A stretch of DNA of 64,000 nucleotides, taken from NCBI GenBank assembly GCA_016271365.2, contig JADMNL010000028.1, positions 98,611,501-98,675,500 on the forward strand, written 5' to 3'. Below are positions 46,204 to 55,770 of the stretch, one piece after another. The position numbers and the translations under genes are program-made. The notes under the pieces are model-generated. The model worked only from the letters and a program-made list of their open reading frames with translations. It had not been told where the DNA came from and did not search any database. Within the stretch, counting starts at the first letter, position 1; each line of letters starts with the position of its first letter. Source of the DNA: Neoceratodus forsteri. Its lineage: Eukaryota; Chordata; Ceratodontiformes; Ceratodontidae.

Positions 46204-46635
46204 TTAGTTGTTGGGTGAAGTTTGCATTACCGTGCATCGTATGGGGAGACAAACCTTTTTCTTACCTGGTGATGCAAATGAGCGGCAAACACACTGAATT
46301 CCTGTTTGACCACTAGCTGAGGGGAGGGGTGTTCTTCCATTCGACGATGGGGTGCTGCACCCTCTCCCATTTGCTAGTTTAAATATTCTGCAAAGACGCC
46401 AAACTCTGCCCCAATGCACTGACTCCTCTTTAGTCAGATGCAGTCCATCAAATTTAAAGAACTTTCGCTCCCAGAACTGTTGCCAGTTCCCTACAAATCT
46501 GTGTCCTTTTTCCTGGCACCAGTCCTTGAGCCACGTGTTTAGCTCCCCTATCTCCCCTTCTCTGACCTTCCATCCATCTGCTCCCTTCTCCCAGACTGGC
46601 AGGATCTCAGAGAAGGAGATGTCCTTTCCTGGCAA
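46204..46635 (-). pseudogene. CR1-F ORF1 esterase-like (SGNH hydrolase) C-terminus
   Basis: A 143-codon minus frame with DISFSEILPVWEKG near its start, NTWLKDWCQEKGHRFVGNW in the middle and FKFDGLHLTKE near the end. The DGLHL motif supplies the Asp-x-x-His dyad of SGNH/GDSL esterases, and this domain is known from ORF1 of several CR1-clade elements. Only the C-terminal part is seen. The serine and GTND-type blocks would lie upstream, where the sequence is no longer recognisable. This is an old coding relic and no host gene is implied. Confidence 0.78.
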
Positions 46636-46640
46636 TTAAA

Positions 46641-47085
46641 TTATGCATCCTGATCTTGTAAGTTACAGCTCCTGCTTTTCACAAAATGTACCAAAACTTT
46701 TCCAATTTCTTTCCTGTGTCCAGCCTGAAGACAGTTATCTACACTTTTAACAGGTGCAGCCAATGAAGACATCCTGTCCCAGGGCTGATTTCCTACTGAT
46801 AATTCTGCAAACAAGCTTGTGGAGGTCAAAATGCACCTCAATGCTAACCCCCTGTTGTTACAGATTGCCATTTCTGAAAGAAACCCAACTAGCTTTCTGC
46901 ATTCATTTCAACAGTATAATTACACATATTTGCAAACTAACAGATCCCAGTTTCGTATACAGATTCATATGTATTTTTAACCACAGAAAAGCAAGGGAAG
47001 AAAGAAACAGCAAGTGAAGGAAGGGAGAAAACTGGGAGAAATTGTGGAACCGTTGACATGGCTAACTTCTAGGTGCCACAAGGAA
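46641..47085. other. No gene recognised; possible CR1-F ORF1 start or gypsy remnant
   Basis: About 445 bp between the CR1-F esterase relic and an L2 tail. The minus frame 46641-46871 has no recognised motif. It may be the N-terminal half of CR1 ORF1, or gypsy sequence after integrase. Confidence 0.3.
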
Positions 47086-47530
47086 CATTTCTTTATTTAT
47101 ATATTTATTTATTTAGTTAGTTTTTGTTAACTGAGTAGGTGCACTAGACAGGGACTGTCTGTTTTCAGGCATGACCCAGGACATTACAAAGGGCTGGGAT
47201 ACGTACACAAGTCGCCAAACACATAGGAGTACAGTAATTGAATTACAACATAATAACAGAACAAGAATCACAGCAACAAGGGCAGAGCCACATGATATGA
47301 GAAGCATGTGAATAGGATAAGTCCACAATGTTTGTCAAGTCTAGGAGAGGCAGCTGCACTTCAGAGTACTCGGGATGCTTGCGAAGTGCATTTAGAAAAC
47401 TCCGAATGCTGTCAAATCTTTGGATCTCAGGAGGAATGTGATTGTGCAATCAGACGGCAAAAGATAGACAAGTGATAGAATAGGAGAGGACTGAATAGAT
47501 CCTTGCTTTTAACTCTGCATAACAAATGGG
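47086..47530 (-). mobile_element. L2-clade LINE 3' end, copy F
   Basis: Minus-strand L2 end. The tail (AAATA)n lies at 47090-47115. It is preceded, on the minus strand, by gggtcatgcctgaaaacaga and ctagtgcacctactcagtta, matching the L2 tails at 26.6 and 38.0 kb. The coding part has FAVWLHNHIPPEIQRFDS, the L2 C-terminal WN.LP block. It lies immediately 3' of the gypsy integrase frame. Confidence 0.82.
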
Positions 47531-47538
47531 ATAGGATC

Positions 47539-48520
47539 TTACCCAACCCTGTCATGGTCAGCATGGTCATAATAGGGTTTCACCATATTTACATGGAAAA
47601 CTGACTGAGTGTGGCTCCTATTGGGCAACTCTATGACATAATCCACATCATTCACCTGGCCTATGACCTTACAGTGTCCCTCCCATGCTGCCTGCAGCTT
47701 GTTATACCTCCCTGGGGTGAGTACCATTGCGTTGCCGTGTGGTGTATGATCGAGCTCTGGCCCCTATATCACACCAGGTCTTTTGCTTCTGTTGTGCTGC
47801 AGTTAGGTGATCCTGAGCAAGACTCATGAACTCCATAAGCCGGTCCCAGAAATTCAGAACATAGTCCACCACAGACTCCCTCTCGCTGTTAGTAGAGTCT
47901 TCACACTCCTCTCTAACTAAACCTAGGGCTCCTCTGACCCATCTAGCATACAGACACTCAAACGGTGAAAAGCCCAATGACTCCTGTGGGACTTCCCGGT
48001 ATGCAAACAGAAAGTGGGGTAGAAATTTGTCCCAGTCCTTTTTGCGTCATTCTGTGAATGTGCAAGGCATATATTTTAAACTTGCATTAAATCTCTAAAC
48101 TAAGCCACTCGTCTGCAGGTGGTATAGGATTGTATGCAGTGGCTCTACCCCACACCACTTCCAGAACACAGTCATCAGATCAGGCATAAAGTTTGTTCCT
48201 TGACTGGACAAAATCTCCCTGGGAAATCCAACTCTGCTGAAAACCCCTTGCAGCTCATCTGCTACCTTCTCTGCCTCTATGGGGGACATGGCTACAGCTT
48301 CCGGATATCGAATGGCATAATCCTCTACAACCAGAATGTACTTCTGTCCCCTCAAGCTTGGCATAGCCAGTGGGCCTACAATGTCCACAGTAACCCAATA
48401 AAATGGTTCCTCGATAACAGGGAGTGATACGGCCCAGTGGCATGGAGGGCTGAGGCATCCATGCCTTATCTCCATCCACGCTGGCAACCTGTGTTCGCGG
48501 TGTGAGCAGGCCACCAAGGG
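47539..48520 (-). pseudogene. Gypsy integrase, broken
   Basis: Relic of a Ty3/gypsy integrase on the minus strand, starting at the distal part of the zinc-finger region. The core begins FYWVTVDIVGPL, with the first catalytic aspartate intact. The second block reads SSQGTNFM, where the family has SDQGTNF, so the aspartate is lost. The third block reads YHLQTSGLV then a stop then RFN, where the family has ERFN, so the catalytic glutamate codon is a stop. The next frame has AYREVPQESLGFSPFECLYA. The C-terminal frame has LTPGRYNKLQAAWEGHCKVI and HVNMVKPYY, the GPY/F-type tail. It lies upstream of the reverse transcriptase of the same strand. Confidence 0.9.
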
Positions 48521-49384
48521 TCAGCCAGGGAGGGAGAAAATTGAGCATCCGTAGGACAGCTCTCCTCTTCCGGGGAGGGGGGAGTACAAGATCAGCGCTT
48601 CCCTGACACCTAGAGGAGGCTGGGTGCCAGCGCGTCATAGAGCCTGTCGCAAGCAAGGTGGGTGGAGCAGTTGGCCGGCATGCTGTGGGTGGGAAGTGCA
48701 CACAGCTCGGCCATTGCCGACATTGCACACTCCACCCAGGGGAACAATCGGAAACCAATAAAAGATGTCGCAGGTCGAGCAGGATGAATGGCCACCCTCC
48801 ACAGGCCTTGACTCAGAATGATGCTTCCCCAGAGTCTGGATCTGATTCGAGGTGAGTCGAGTTTGGGGCCCCTCACCGCCCTGCCACAGAGGGGAAACCA
48901 TGGGGAAAGACGGGGATAGCTACCTGATGTCGGGTGCAGGGTTGGGTGGCTGGCTGAGAGAGGTATGCTGACTGGTGGGGACTTGGGGAGAAACAGATAA
49001 ACCAAAAAAAAAAAATAATAGGGAGTGAAATCAGGGGAGCCTTTACTCAAGCCTCTTTCTACCCTATACACTGACACTCTGAGCATGAGCGAAAGTATTC
49101 AGCCACATCTTTGTACAGTGTTAATTAGTAAAAGTTCTGCAGCAAATGTCTCTTTGTCTGTTTAACCCCTTGGTGTATGGACAGAGAAATTTGGTGTACT
49201 AAATCCAGGAGGGTTGCTTGTTATTCCTGAAGAACCACAATCTATTTACACACATTCCACTCCTCCAGTGCATTCTAAGGAACCCAATCTCTATATAAAA
49301 TATCTCTTTCCCAGAATATTTTCTGCTGCTCCACTCTTGTAAAATCACTGCTGCAGCTGGCTGCCAACAGCCAAGAGTGGTAGC
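48521..49384. other. Unclassified insertion within the integrase gene, LTR-like features
   Basis: About 860 bp separate the integrase core from the integrase N-terminal linker at 51.3 kb, along with a CR1. The 48525-48980 part is GC-rich. It has an AATAAA at 48758, followed about 100 bp later by gaggtgagtcgagtttgggg. It ends near an A-run at 49000. This recalls an LTR or a SINE body. The words ggctggctgagagaggt also occur in the second SINE family at 29.95 kb. The remainder, to 49384, is AT-rich and unrecognised. Confidence 0.35.
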
Positions 49385-49940
49385 AGGGAGGGGGCAGGGA
49401 ACTACAGGCCAGTCAGTCTTACCTCAGTATTGGCAAGATTATGGAGACATTCCTTAAGGAAAGGACAGTGCAACACCTGGAATCCATAGGAGCACAGGAT
49501 CCAAGACAGCATGGGTTTACAACAGGAAGGCCCTGTCAAACTAATCTCATAGATTTCTTTGACTGGGTAACCAGAGTGGTTGACCAAGGGGGAGCAGTTG
49601 ATGTTGCCTACCTTGACTTCAGCAAAGCATTCGAGCATTCTGTTCCCAGAAGATTGATTAATGTTGGGTAGGCTTGCAGTGGATCAGACTTGGTCAACTG
49701 GGTGGCAACTGTTGACGGCAAAACAGAGAGTGGTGGTAAATGGTATACAGTCAGAAGAGATGCAAGTCACAAGTGGGGTACCTCAGGGATCAGTCCTGGG
49801 GCCAGTCTTCTTCAATATCTTCATCAGTGACATTGCAGATGGACTGGAGGGTAAGATTTGTCTGTTTGCAGATGACACTAAGATCTGCAACAGAGTAGAT
49901 GATCCAGATGGGGTGGGCAGAATGAGAAGAGATCTGGATA

Positions 49941-50465
49941 CATAGCCGGTTTTAGGCACCAGCGAACCCTTTGGTTGCTGGGAGCCCCTGCTCATGGGGG
50001 CCCCTAAGCAGAGAAGTTTACCTTATTCATTTTTAAACATTTTTTTTTTATCTTAATATATTTTTAAAACATCAGTAAAGGACTATGTAGATCCTTCTGG
50101 TTATGTCATGAAATACCTCAACAAGCTATGATCCAGTCAATATGAGGTAGATGGGCAGCAATGTATGGGACGGGAAGAACAGCCCCAAGAAATGACACTG
50201 CTGTGTCCTCCTAAAAAATCTTTTAAATACTACTGGTTATACTAAAGCTATACATAGAAACAAAGAAATATAAAATTTGCCGGTAGATAACTACTGCTTG
50301 ATCCACCTAATCTGCCCCTTTTTCCCTGCCTATAGTATCACCACAAATAAAATCTTGCACCTATGGGCTACAGTAGAACACATGGGCTAAAGGTGGGCCA
50401 ATTAGAGAGGCCCCATGACTTCACTAATTCTGCTGAGGGCCCCCCAAACCCTAAAGCCGGCCCTG
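49941..50465. mobile_element. hAT-type miniature transposon inside CR1-G
   Basis: A 525-bp element with ends CATAGCCGGTTTTAGG and CCTAAAGCCGGCCCTG, inverted repeats matching at 13 of 16 positions. It is flanked by the identical 8-mer tctggata (49933-49940 and 50466-50473). The CR1 coding sequence resumes after the duplication. The subterminal part includes gggggcccct near the left end and aggggccccatg-like words near the right. No transposase. A CR1 3' tip is nested inside it. Confidence 0.93.
50253..50335 (-). mobile_element. CR1 3' tip nested in the hAT miniature
   Basis: About 80 bp of minus-strand CR1 3' end: catagaaacaaagaaatata, then ttgccggtagataactactg and cacctaatctgcccc. It lies wholly inside the hAT interval, so it was inserted after, or carried by, the hAT. 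It is the innermost of three nested elements. Confidence 0.82.
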
Positions 50466-51303
50466 TCTGGATAAACTAGCAAAATGGTCGGAAGAGTGGA
50501 AACTGGGTTTTAATGCAAAGAAGTACAAGATCATGCACATAGAGAAGAGAAGAGAAACCCTGAAGCTACCAATAGGCTGGGAGGGGAGTTGCTGGCAGTC
50601 ACAAGGGAAGAAAGAGTCTTGGGCGTCATCATCACTGATTACCTGAAATCATCCAAGCAGACCACTAAAGCAGTAGGTAAGGCTAGAGGGATGTTAGGGT
50701 GTATTAATAGGGGTATCACAAGTCGGAAGAGGGAGGTAATAATCCCTCTTTACAAGACACTGGTTAGGCCCCATCTGGAGTACTGCATTCAGTACTGGAG
50801 GCCACACCTTCACAAGGACATTAACCAGATTGAGGCAGTCCAGAGAAGGGCAACCAAAATGGTGCAGGGACTGCATCAGAAAACATATGAGGATAGATTA
50901 ACGGAGCTCAATATGTATACCCTGGAGCACAGGAGGGAGAGAGGTGGTAAAATCAAAACATTAAAACACTTTAAGGGCATTAACAAGGTGAAAGAGTCTA
51001 ACATGTTTCAATATAAGAAAAATAGCAGGACAAGAGGACACAGCATAAGATTAGAGGGAGGCCGATTAAGGGGTAATGTGAGGAAGTTCTTTTTCACAGA
51101 AAGGGTGGTGGATGCATGGAACGGCCTACTTCAGGAAGTGGTGGATATGAATACAGTGCAGGGCTTCAAACAGGCATGGGATAGGCATAAGGGAGCAATA
51201 CAGAGCAAAGGCCAATGACACATTCATAAGGTAGAAAAGAAATGGGTAGACTGGATGGGCCTTGAGGTCCTTATCTGCCATCAACTTCTATGTTTCTGTG
51301 TTT

Positions 51304-51570
51304 CTATGTAGCTAGAGATGGATCTGTTAGCTGAACCCTGTGCGACTCCTTTTGTGAGACCCCTCCCAGCTTTGTCTTCCTTTGCTTATCAGTGAGGTTC
51401 CCCTCTACTAACTCCTGTGTCAGTGAACTGCTGCCCCCTGCAGGACTCTCTGGCACAGCCTCTCCCAGTGCCTCTGCAGTGGGAGGTGTTTTCTCTGGCT
51501 GCTGTGACCCCTTTGTCTTAGTGGCCACACTGTCTGGTACAGGCCTGAGGTTTTGAACAGGGTCAGATCT
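51304..51570 (-). pseudogene. Gypsy linker and probable integrase N-terminus
   Basis: Minus-strand open stretch, Pro/Glu/Ser-rich, ending with VQLTDPSLAT. In many vertebrate gypsy elements the integrase N-terminal region opens with a Q..DP.L motif, and a low-complexity linker precedes it. It lies 3' of the protease and 5' of the integrase core on the same strand, so it fits the protease-to-integrase junction. The assignment of VQLTDPSLAT is by motif only. Confidence 0.6.
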
Positions 51571-51581
51571 TGCCTGGGGCA

Positions 51582-51796
51582 GGCAGTATAGTCTAGAGGT
51601 TAAAACAACGAGCTGTGAATGAGCTTGGTACATCCAACAGACAGACCTGAGTTTGATTTCCACAACCTCCATGTGCATACTGTGTGACTCTGAACAAGTC
51701 ACTTAACCTCCCCAGTGCTCCCGGGTCTCCCCTGAAAACTGGCACTTGTGCCTAGTGGGCCTTACCCAGTTACCAAAAGAATAAAAATAAAAAATC
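51582..51796 (+). mobile_element. CORE-SINE, copy 3 (complete, with L2-type tail)
   Basis: The best copy. The head has gcaggcagtatagtctagag (A-box region) and a B-box-like gagtttgatttcc at 51649-51661. The CORE is tgtgtgactctgaacaagtc then acttaacctcc at 51681-51711. The tail ggtctcccctgaaaactggc, then gggccttacccagttaccaa, closely matches the L2-D 3' end, and the element closes with (AAAAT)-rich sequence. It is inserted in the gypsy element between protease and linker. RNA polymerase III transcription and mobilisation by the L2 enzyme are inferred from this structure. Confidence 0.92.
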
Positions 51797-52005
51797 TTGT
51801 CTCCATCCAAGTCTTCCCATTTACCTTTACCTGTCCCAGTCGTTGAGCTTTACTACGAGTCACACCACATACTGTGTCTTGCTCTCCTTCCTCATCCTAG
51901 TCATTTCCTTGCAAAACATACGTGGGTAACCCAGAAGCAACCCCCATTTCCTCTCACCCCCCTCCACTTCAGGAGCATTCTGGCATTTGGAACTGTGACC
52001 CAGCA

Positions 52006-52366
52006 TTAAGGACCAAGTTTAACTGAAGCATGCTTCCCAGGCAGGATCTGATCCATCAGTACCAGCTCCTGCTGGACAACTGTGACACTGGCCCCGGTGT
52101 CCATCAATCCTTGTGTAAAGGTGTTGTTTACCCAAATTGGCCTCAGCTGTTTCTCAGTATTCCTGGAAATAGCACTTGAGACACAGTTCACCATGTGCTG
52201 CTCTTCTGTGGAGGCATGGCTCTCACCTCTCCTCAGTGAGAGTGAGGTTGACCACATCGGGTCCCATCGGGGACAGTGGCCTCCCCTTTGCTATTGCTAA
52301 GTACCTGTCGTCTGAGGGCAATCATAAAACAAAAGCCCCAAATTATGGCACACATGACATTTCCTA
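52006..52366 (-). pseudogene. Gypsy zinc knuckle and aspartic protease, broken
   Basis: The minus sequence 52318-52359 encodes CHVCHNLGLLFYDC, a CCHC zinc knuckle in which the histidine position reads leucine. The protease frame 52006-52257 contains LMDTGASVTVVQQELV, with the catalytic DTGA at 52087-52101. Its second half should lie further 3', but the region is interrupted by the CORE-SINE and is not clearly readable. The stretch is in a different frame from gag. Confidence 0.85.
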
Positions 52367-52422
52367 CTTTCTACTCTATTACTTTTAGGCTCTGCCAGAG
52401 TAGTCCTTTTAGGTTCAAAGGA

Positions 52423-53510
52423 CTACAGGGTTTTAAGCCCCCCCTGTGTCCCACCCATCCCTTTGTTAACAAAATGCCCTCTCCCATGTAGCGCCTTGTA
52501 TGACTCAGGGTGGCTGGCTGCACACTGACTGGCCTGTTCATCGGCTTCTGCCACAGTACTAGGATTCTTATCCATTAACTGTATTTTAAGATCAGCATGT
52601 ATACATTTTAAAAACTGTTCAGTGAGCATCCCTTCACAAATTCCTTCAGCAGTTGCCGCTTTATTCTTATTTAAATAGCTCCCTAGCAAAGTATTCAATT
52701 GCATACTCACTTCTTTATAATTCTCTCCTGGCTGCTTTCTTATCTATCTAAATTTGAGTCTGTAAACCTCAGGGATTAACTCATAAAGTTTTAAAATAGC
52801 AACCTTGATTTTCATGCAGTCCCTGCTATCATTAGGGTCCCAATGTAAAAACACTCGCCATGCCTTCCCAATAAGCAGTGGAATGAGATGGACTGGCCAA
52901 TTCTCCTGCACCAGTTCATATTGTAAACACAATTTCTCAGACAAATTAAGAAAATCATCAATAGCCTCTGTTAATTTTGGAAACAGTTTGAACCCAATTA
53001 TTGAGCCTTGGCTTTCTCCATCTACCGCATTACTCACATAGTCCAGTGTCTGCTTCTGCTGAATTGTTGCCATCTGGAGTTCATGGACTCACATCTTGAG
53101 CTAATGTCTGCATCCTTTCTCCCTTTCTTCAACTCAGGCTGCCTCTGCCTCTCACTTGGCTTCCTCTTAGGCTGCCTCTGCCTCTCGCTGCCTTTGCTTA
53201 TCCTCTGCATCTGCCTTATGCTGTTTTTCTCTCTCTCCTTTGCATCTAGTGAAGCTGCTTCCATTTTTAACCTGGCAAGTTCTATTTCCCTGATATTCTG
53301 CCTTTCTGCAATGTGAGCTAATTCCAACTCAGCTTGCAGGGCTGCCTTAGAGTTTTCACTTAAACCAGTAGAGTCAACCAGGGCTTCTTGGTCAGCTGCT
53401 TCCAGAGCCTGCTTCAGCTTAGCCCGGTTTAAGCCTTCATGTGTCATGCCTCCCTCCTCACACAGCTGCTGAAGCTCAGGAAACCTCCCTGCACTGAACT
53501 TGTCTGGCAT
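52423..53510 (-). pseudogene. Gypsy gag, broken
   Basis: Three minus-strand frames form a gag-like relic. The N-terminal frame (53034-53510) has FPELQQLCEEGGMTHEGLNR followed by a long Lys/Arg/Gln/Ala-rich helix, probably a coiled coil. The middle frame (52744-53073) has VHLIPLLIGKAWRVFLHW and YELIPEVYRLKFR, which resembles the capsid-like region of Ty3/gypsy gag. The third (52423-52710) has LLGSYLNKNKAATAEGICEG and EQFLKCIHADLKIQLMDKNP. The start at 53510 is chosen because the frame is open and the homologous motif begins shortly after. Together they encode about 360 residues, a normal gag length. Confidence 0.85.
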
Positions 53511-54130
53511 TTCTATCGCTAAACTTTGTAAACACAGATAAAAACTAAAATAAAAAACAATCAGAAGTGAAAGAAGATAGGGTTATAGTGCTGACTGTTG
53601 TTTACCTGTTAATACTGCTTAATTTTGTGACTGCCCCTTAGGTACTGGATAGCCAAACTGTGTTTTGTGCCAGTAAATCTCACTTTCTCATCCTCACCTC
53701 TGCCACCATATGTGACAATCAGAGCATCCTGCAGTCCCTTGTGAGCCTCCTTCTCTCCTTAGGCCATTGCCACTGAAACTATCTGAAAAAGCATCACCAG
53801 TGTCAAAGTCCCCTCTTTAGTAAGAACTCAGACCCTGGTGCTCTAATGGCCCTTTCATGCCACCTTCTACCCTTTAGACTCCCTGTAGTGAGGGTCTTTG
53901 CTCTGGGTAGGACACACTTTACTCTCTCTGAGACCTTTTATTATGCACCCCAATTATCCAGGTGCCCTTCTCTCAGAGATGCAAACACAAAAAAACAGCT
54001 ACTCCAGTTTTTAGAAAAATAACTAATTTATTAATCAACACTGGTTGTGTAAATGCAACAGTAATTATTGGGTATAACACTATTTACACATAGCACAACA
54101 GTACATACATAGGTTGAAGTATTTATACCC
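53511..54130 (-). other. Gypsy leader and possible 5' LTR
   Basis: Sequence upstream of gag. Near 53712 the minus strand reads tgtcaca then tatggtggcagagg, which could be an LTR end followed by a primer-binding site. An AATAAA-like word lies near 53940. I could not find the opposite LTR or the outer end, so the boundaries are uncertain. Confidence 0.35.
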
Positions 54131-54540
54131 TTTTCCTTTATCTCTCCCCAGTGCCTTGGTCAAGTGAGGCTGTGGCATCACTTCCTTGTACTCAGGTTTA
54201 TCCACTTGACTGAAACCACTTCAGGCCTGGAATTTAGAGTTAAGGCCTACCTTGTGATACTATCTGTCCTCTGCATCTCAGGAACCCAATTTCCCCTCAC
54301 AGCTTATTTAGCATCTGAATGTATGTGTCCAGATGCCGTTGAGACAGACACTCTCCAATGCTTTGTGTACCAATGAACCTATCCTCTTTCAGGAAGCCAG
54401 TACAATGAAAATCCACCTCACTTAAGAAACCCTGCTAGACTGCTGAGAATCTCCCAAAGAGGCCAGTTTTCCTCCTGGCCCAAAACTGCTGAAGAAAGTA
54501 CTATCATTTGACAAAAATATTTCAGACTACCAGCAAAATG
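54131..54540. other. No gene recognised
   Basis: About 410 bp, probably flanking sequence or the outer part of the gypsy LTR. Nothing recognised. Confidence 0.3.
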
Positions 54541-54690
54541 TTGTCTGGTCGTCACACCTTGTATATGTCCCACCCTTGTTTGAATGCTCCCAGTTCCCCT
54601 CCTCCACCACCCTCTCTGTGAAAAGTACTTCCTGGCATCTCTCCTAAACACCCACCCCCAGCTTCATGGAATTGCTCCTGGTCTGTGTTC
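54541..54690 (-). mobile_element. CR1-clade LINE fragment
   Basis: Short minus-strand relic of the CR1 C-terminal region: the words accaccctctctgtgaaaag and tacttcctggcatctctcc match the antisense of the FFTERVV motif and its surroundings in copies A and D. No octamer tail. Confidence 0.65.
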
Positions 54691-54839
54691 CCATGTAGAA
54701 CAACCTGTGGAGCTCACTGTCACAGTTCAATTACAGTGAATCACTGCCAGTCTTGTTGCTGGGTCTGTGCTGTTTATTTAACCCATTTTAGTAGGCATAA
54801 AGTCTTGACCCATATTTTCAAATAATGCAGTTGAAATAG

Positions 54840-54975
54840 CTGTACTTAGATACAAAAAAAGTGCAAATGCCAAATACAACCAAACAACAGCTACTTCATT
54901 GCCAAGCATCTCACAGACACCCCAGTGCACTGATTCTCTATGGACTCTTCATCAGGGGGTCAGGTCATCGAGGTG
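54840..54975 (-). mobile_element. Penelope-like terminal fragment
   Basis: On the minus strand the words ccctgatgaagagtccatag and atcagtgcactggggtgtct match the type of sequence found at the ends of Penelope-like elements. CTGATGA is the first half of the hammerhead core, but the GAAA that should follow is not present here, so any ribozyme is broken. Confidence 0.5.
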
Positions 54976-55029
54976 ACAAAAGTTCCTTAAATAGCCACAA
55001 TCAAATGACTCTTAAATTAGTTTTTTTTA

Positions 55030-55385
55030 TTATGTGTTTATGGTACTCTTTCCCTGTTGTTCCCATCCCCTGGCCCTTGCATCCTTGGCATGAGCAGACA
55101 CATGTGTAGTCACATGCATGCCGTGCACTGCGGGATGCCCCACCCTACCGGTTGCCCGAACCACCTGCGCCACCACTGGGCCTCCAGCCAGTAGCAGCGG
55201 GACTGCAGGAAGGTGACCCCCTTCCAGAGAGAGGAGAGCCACTACTCGATCCTGCTCCCACACTCCCCCCTCTGTGCTGGCACCCCAATGACCCGAGGTC
55301 ATTCCTGAACCCAGGTCACCAGCGTGACATGAGGCATGGCGTCCAGCACCTCAACTGTCAGTGCCACAAGGCCAGCTTTAAATTT
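55030..55385 (-). repeat. Second tRNA-like SINE family, copy c
   Basis: Minus-strand copy with ctggtgacctgggttcagga as its B-box-like region and a GC-rich body, ending near an A-rich run (aaaaaaaac) at 55020-55029. It shares the gatgacc..agtttg-type word with copies a and b. The A-box part is poorly preserved. Confidence 0.5.
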
Positions 55386-55770
55386 TTAAATGTGTAGTAC
55401 TTGTACAATATAATGTGACTAGGAAGGGGAATAGATGGCTTATAACCATAAAAGGTTAATCTAAAGTATTATCAAACAGAGCTATTTGCAAGAAATCATT
55501 ATTACAAAGCAGACACCATATAGTTCAAGCAGTCTCAGAATTATAAATAATTCTATAACGTGTCAATTTCATACACAAATAGGAATTCATCCCTGCATTT
55601 ACACAGTGAGAAATACTGATAGAAACTAAGGTTTTGGGAAGGAGAGAGACGGTTCTGTGAGGGAAGGGGAGGACATTTTTTGATACCGGTCAAAAATGGA
55701 AGAATCTTGACCTGAAGCAGCCAAATTTTAGAACATTGCGATCGCCCATTATTTAGTCATTTTGTTTCTT
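55386..55770. other. No gene recognised; probably 3' UTR side of the Penelope-like element
   Basis: About 385 bp of AT-rich sequence. It may hold the 3' UTR of the Penelope-like element, but I see no motif that proves it. Confidence 0.3.

Larger units (their letters stand above)
43336..46640 (-). mobile_element. CR1-clade LINE, copy F (near full length, with ORF1 end)
   Basis: Minus-strand CR1 inserted in the gypsy element between integrase and reverse transcriptase. The 3' end at 43336 has three ACATAGAA octamers, followed by the standard 3' UTR. ORF2 covers 43.6-46.2 kb, and the end of ORF1 lies upstream of it at 46.2-46.6 kb. At 3.3 kb this is the longest CR1 here, lacking only the first part of ORF1 and the 5' UTR. 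Confidence 0.92.
49385..51312 (+). mobile_element. CR1-clade LINE, copy G, carrying a hAT
   Basis: Plus-strand CR1, truncated in the fingers. It starts ggcagggaactacaggccagt (GNYRPVS), followed by QDPRQHGFTTGRPCQTNLID and [36 protein letters not shown] lies at 49770-49840, and FADD is encoded at 49865-49876. After the inserted hAT the thumb resumes at 50466. A 209-codon frame (50589-51218) then holds VLGVIITDYLKSSK, VRPHLEYCIQYWRPHLHKD and the terminal region. The 3' UTR ends cttctatgtttctgtgtttc at 51305. It is the only long CR1 of the ACATAGAA subfamily in plus orientation. It sits in the gypsy integrase region. Confidence 0.92.

Noticed and set aside
47090..47120. (TTTA)n run as an independent microsatellite
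   Set aside because: It is the tail of an L2 copy, with the L2 3' UTR and C-terminal coding region directly beside it.
51582..51660. A tRNA gene
   Set aside because: The polymerase III boxes are degenerate, no complete cloverleaf is apparent, and CORE and L2-type tail follow, so it is a SINE head.
54925..54975. Intact hammerhead ribozyme
   Set aside because: CTGATGA is present on the minus strand, but the GAAA and a closing stem II are not seen.
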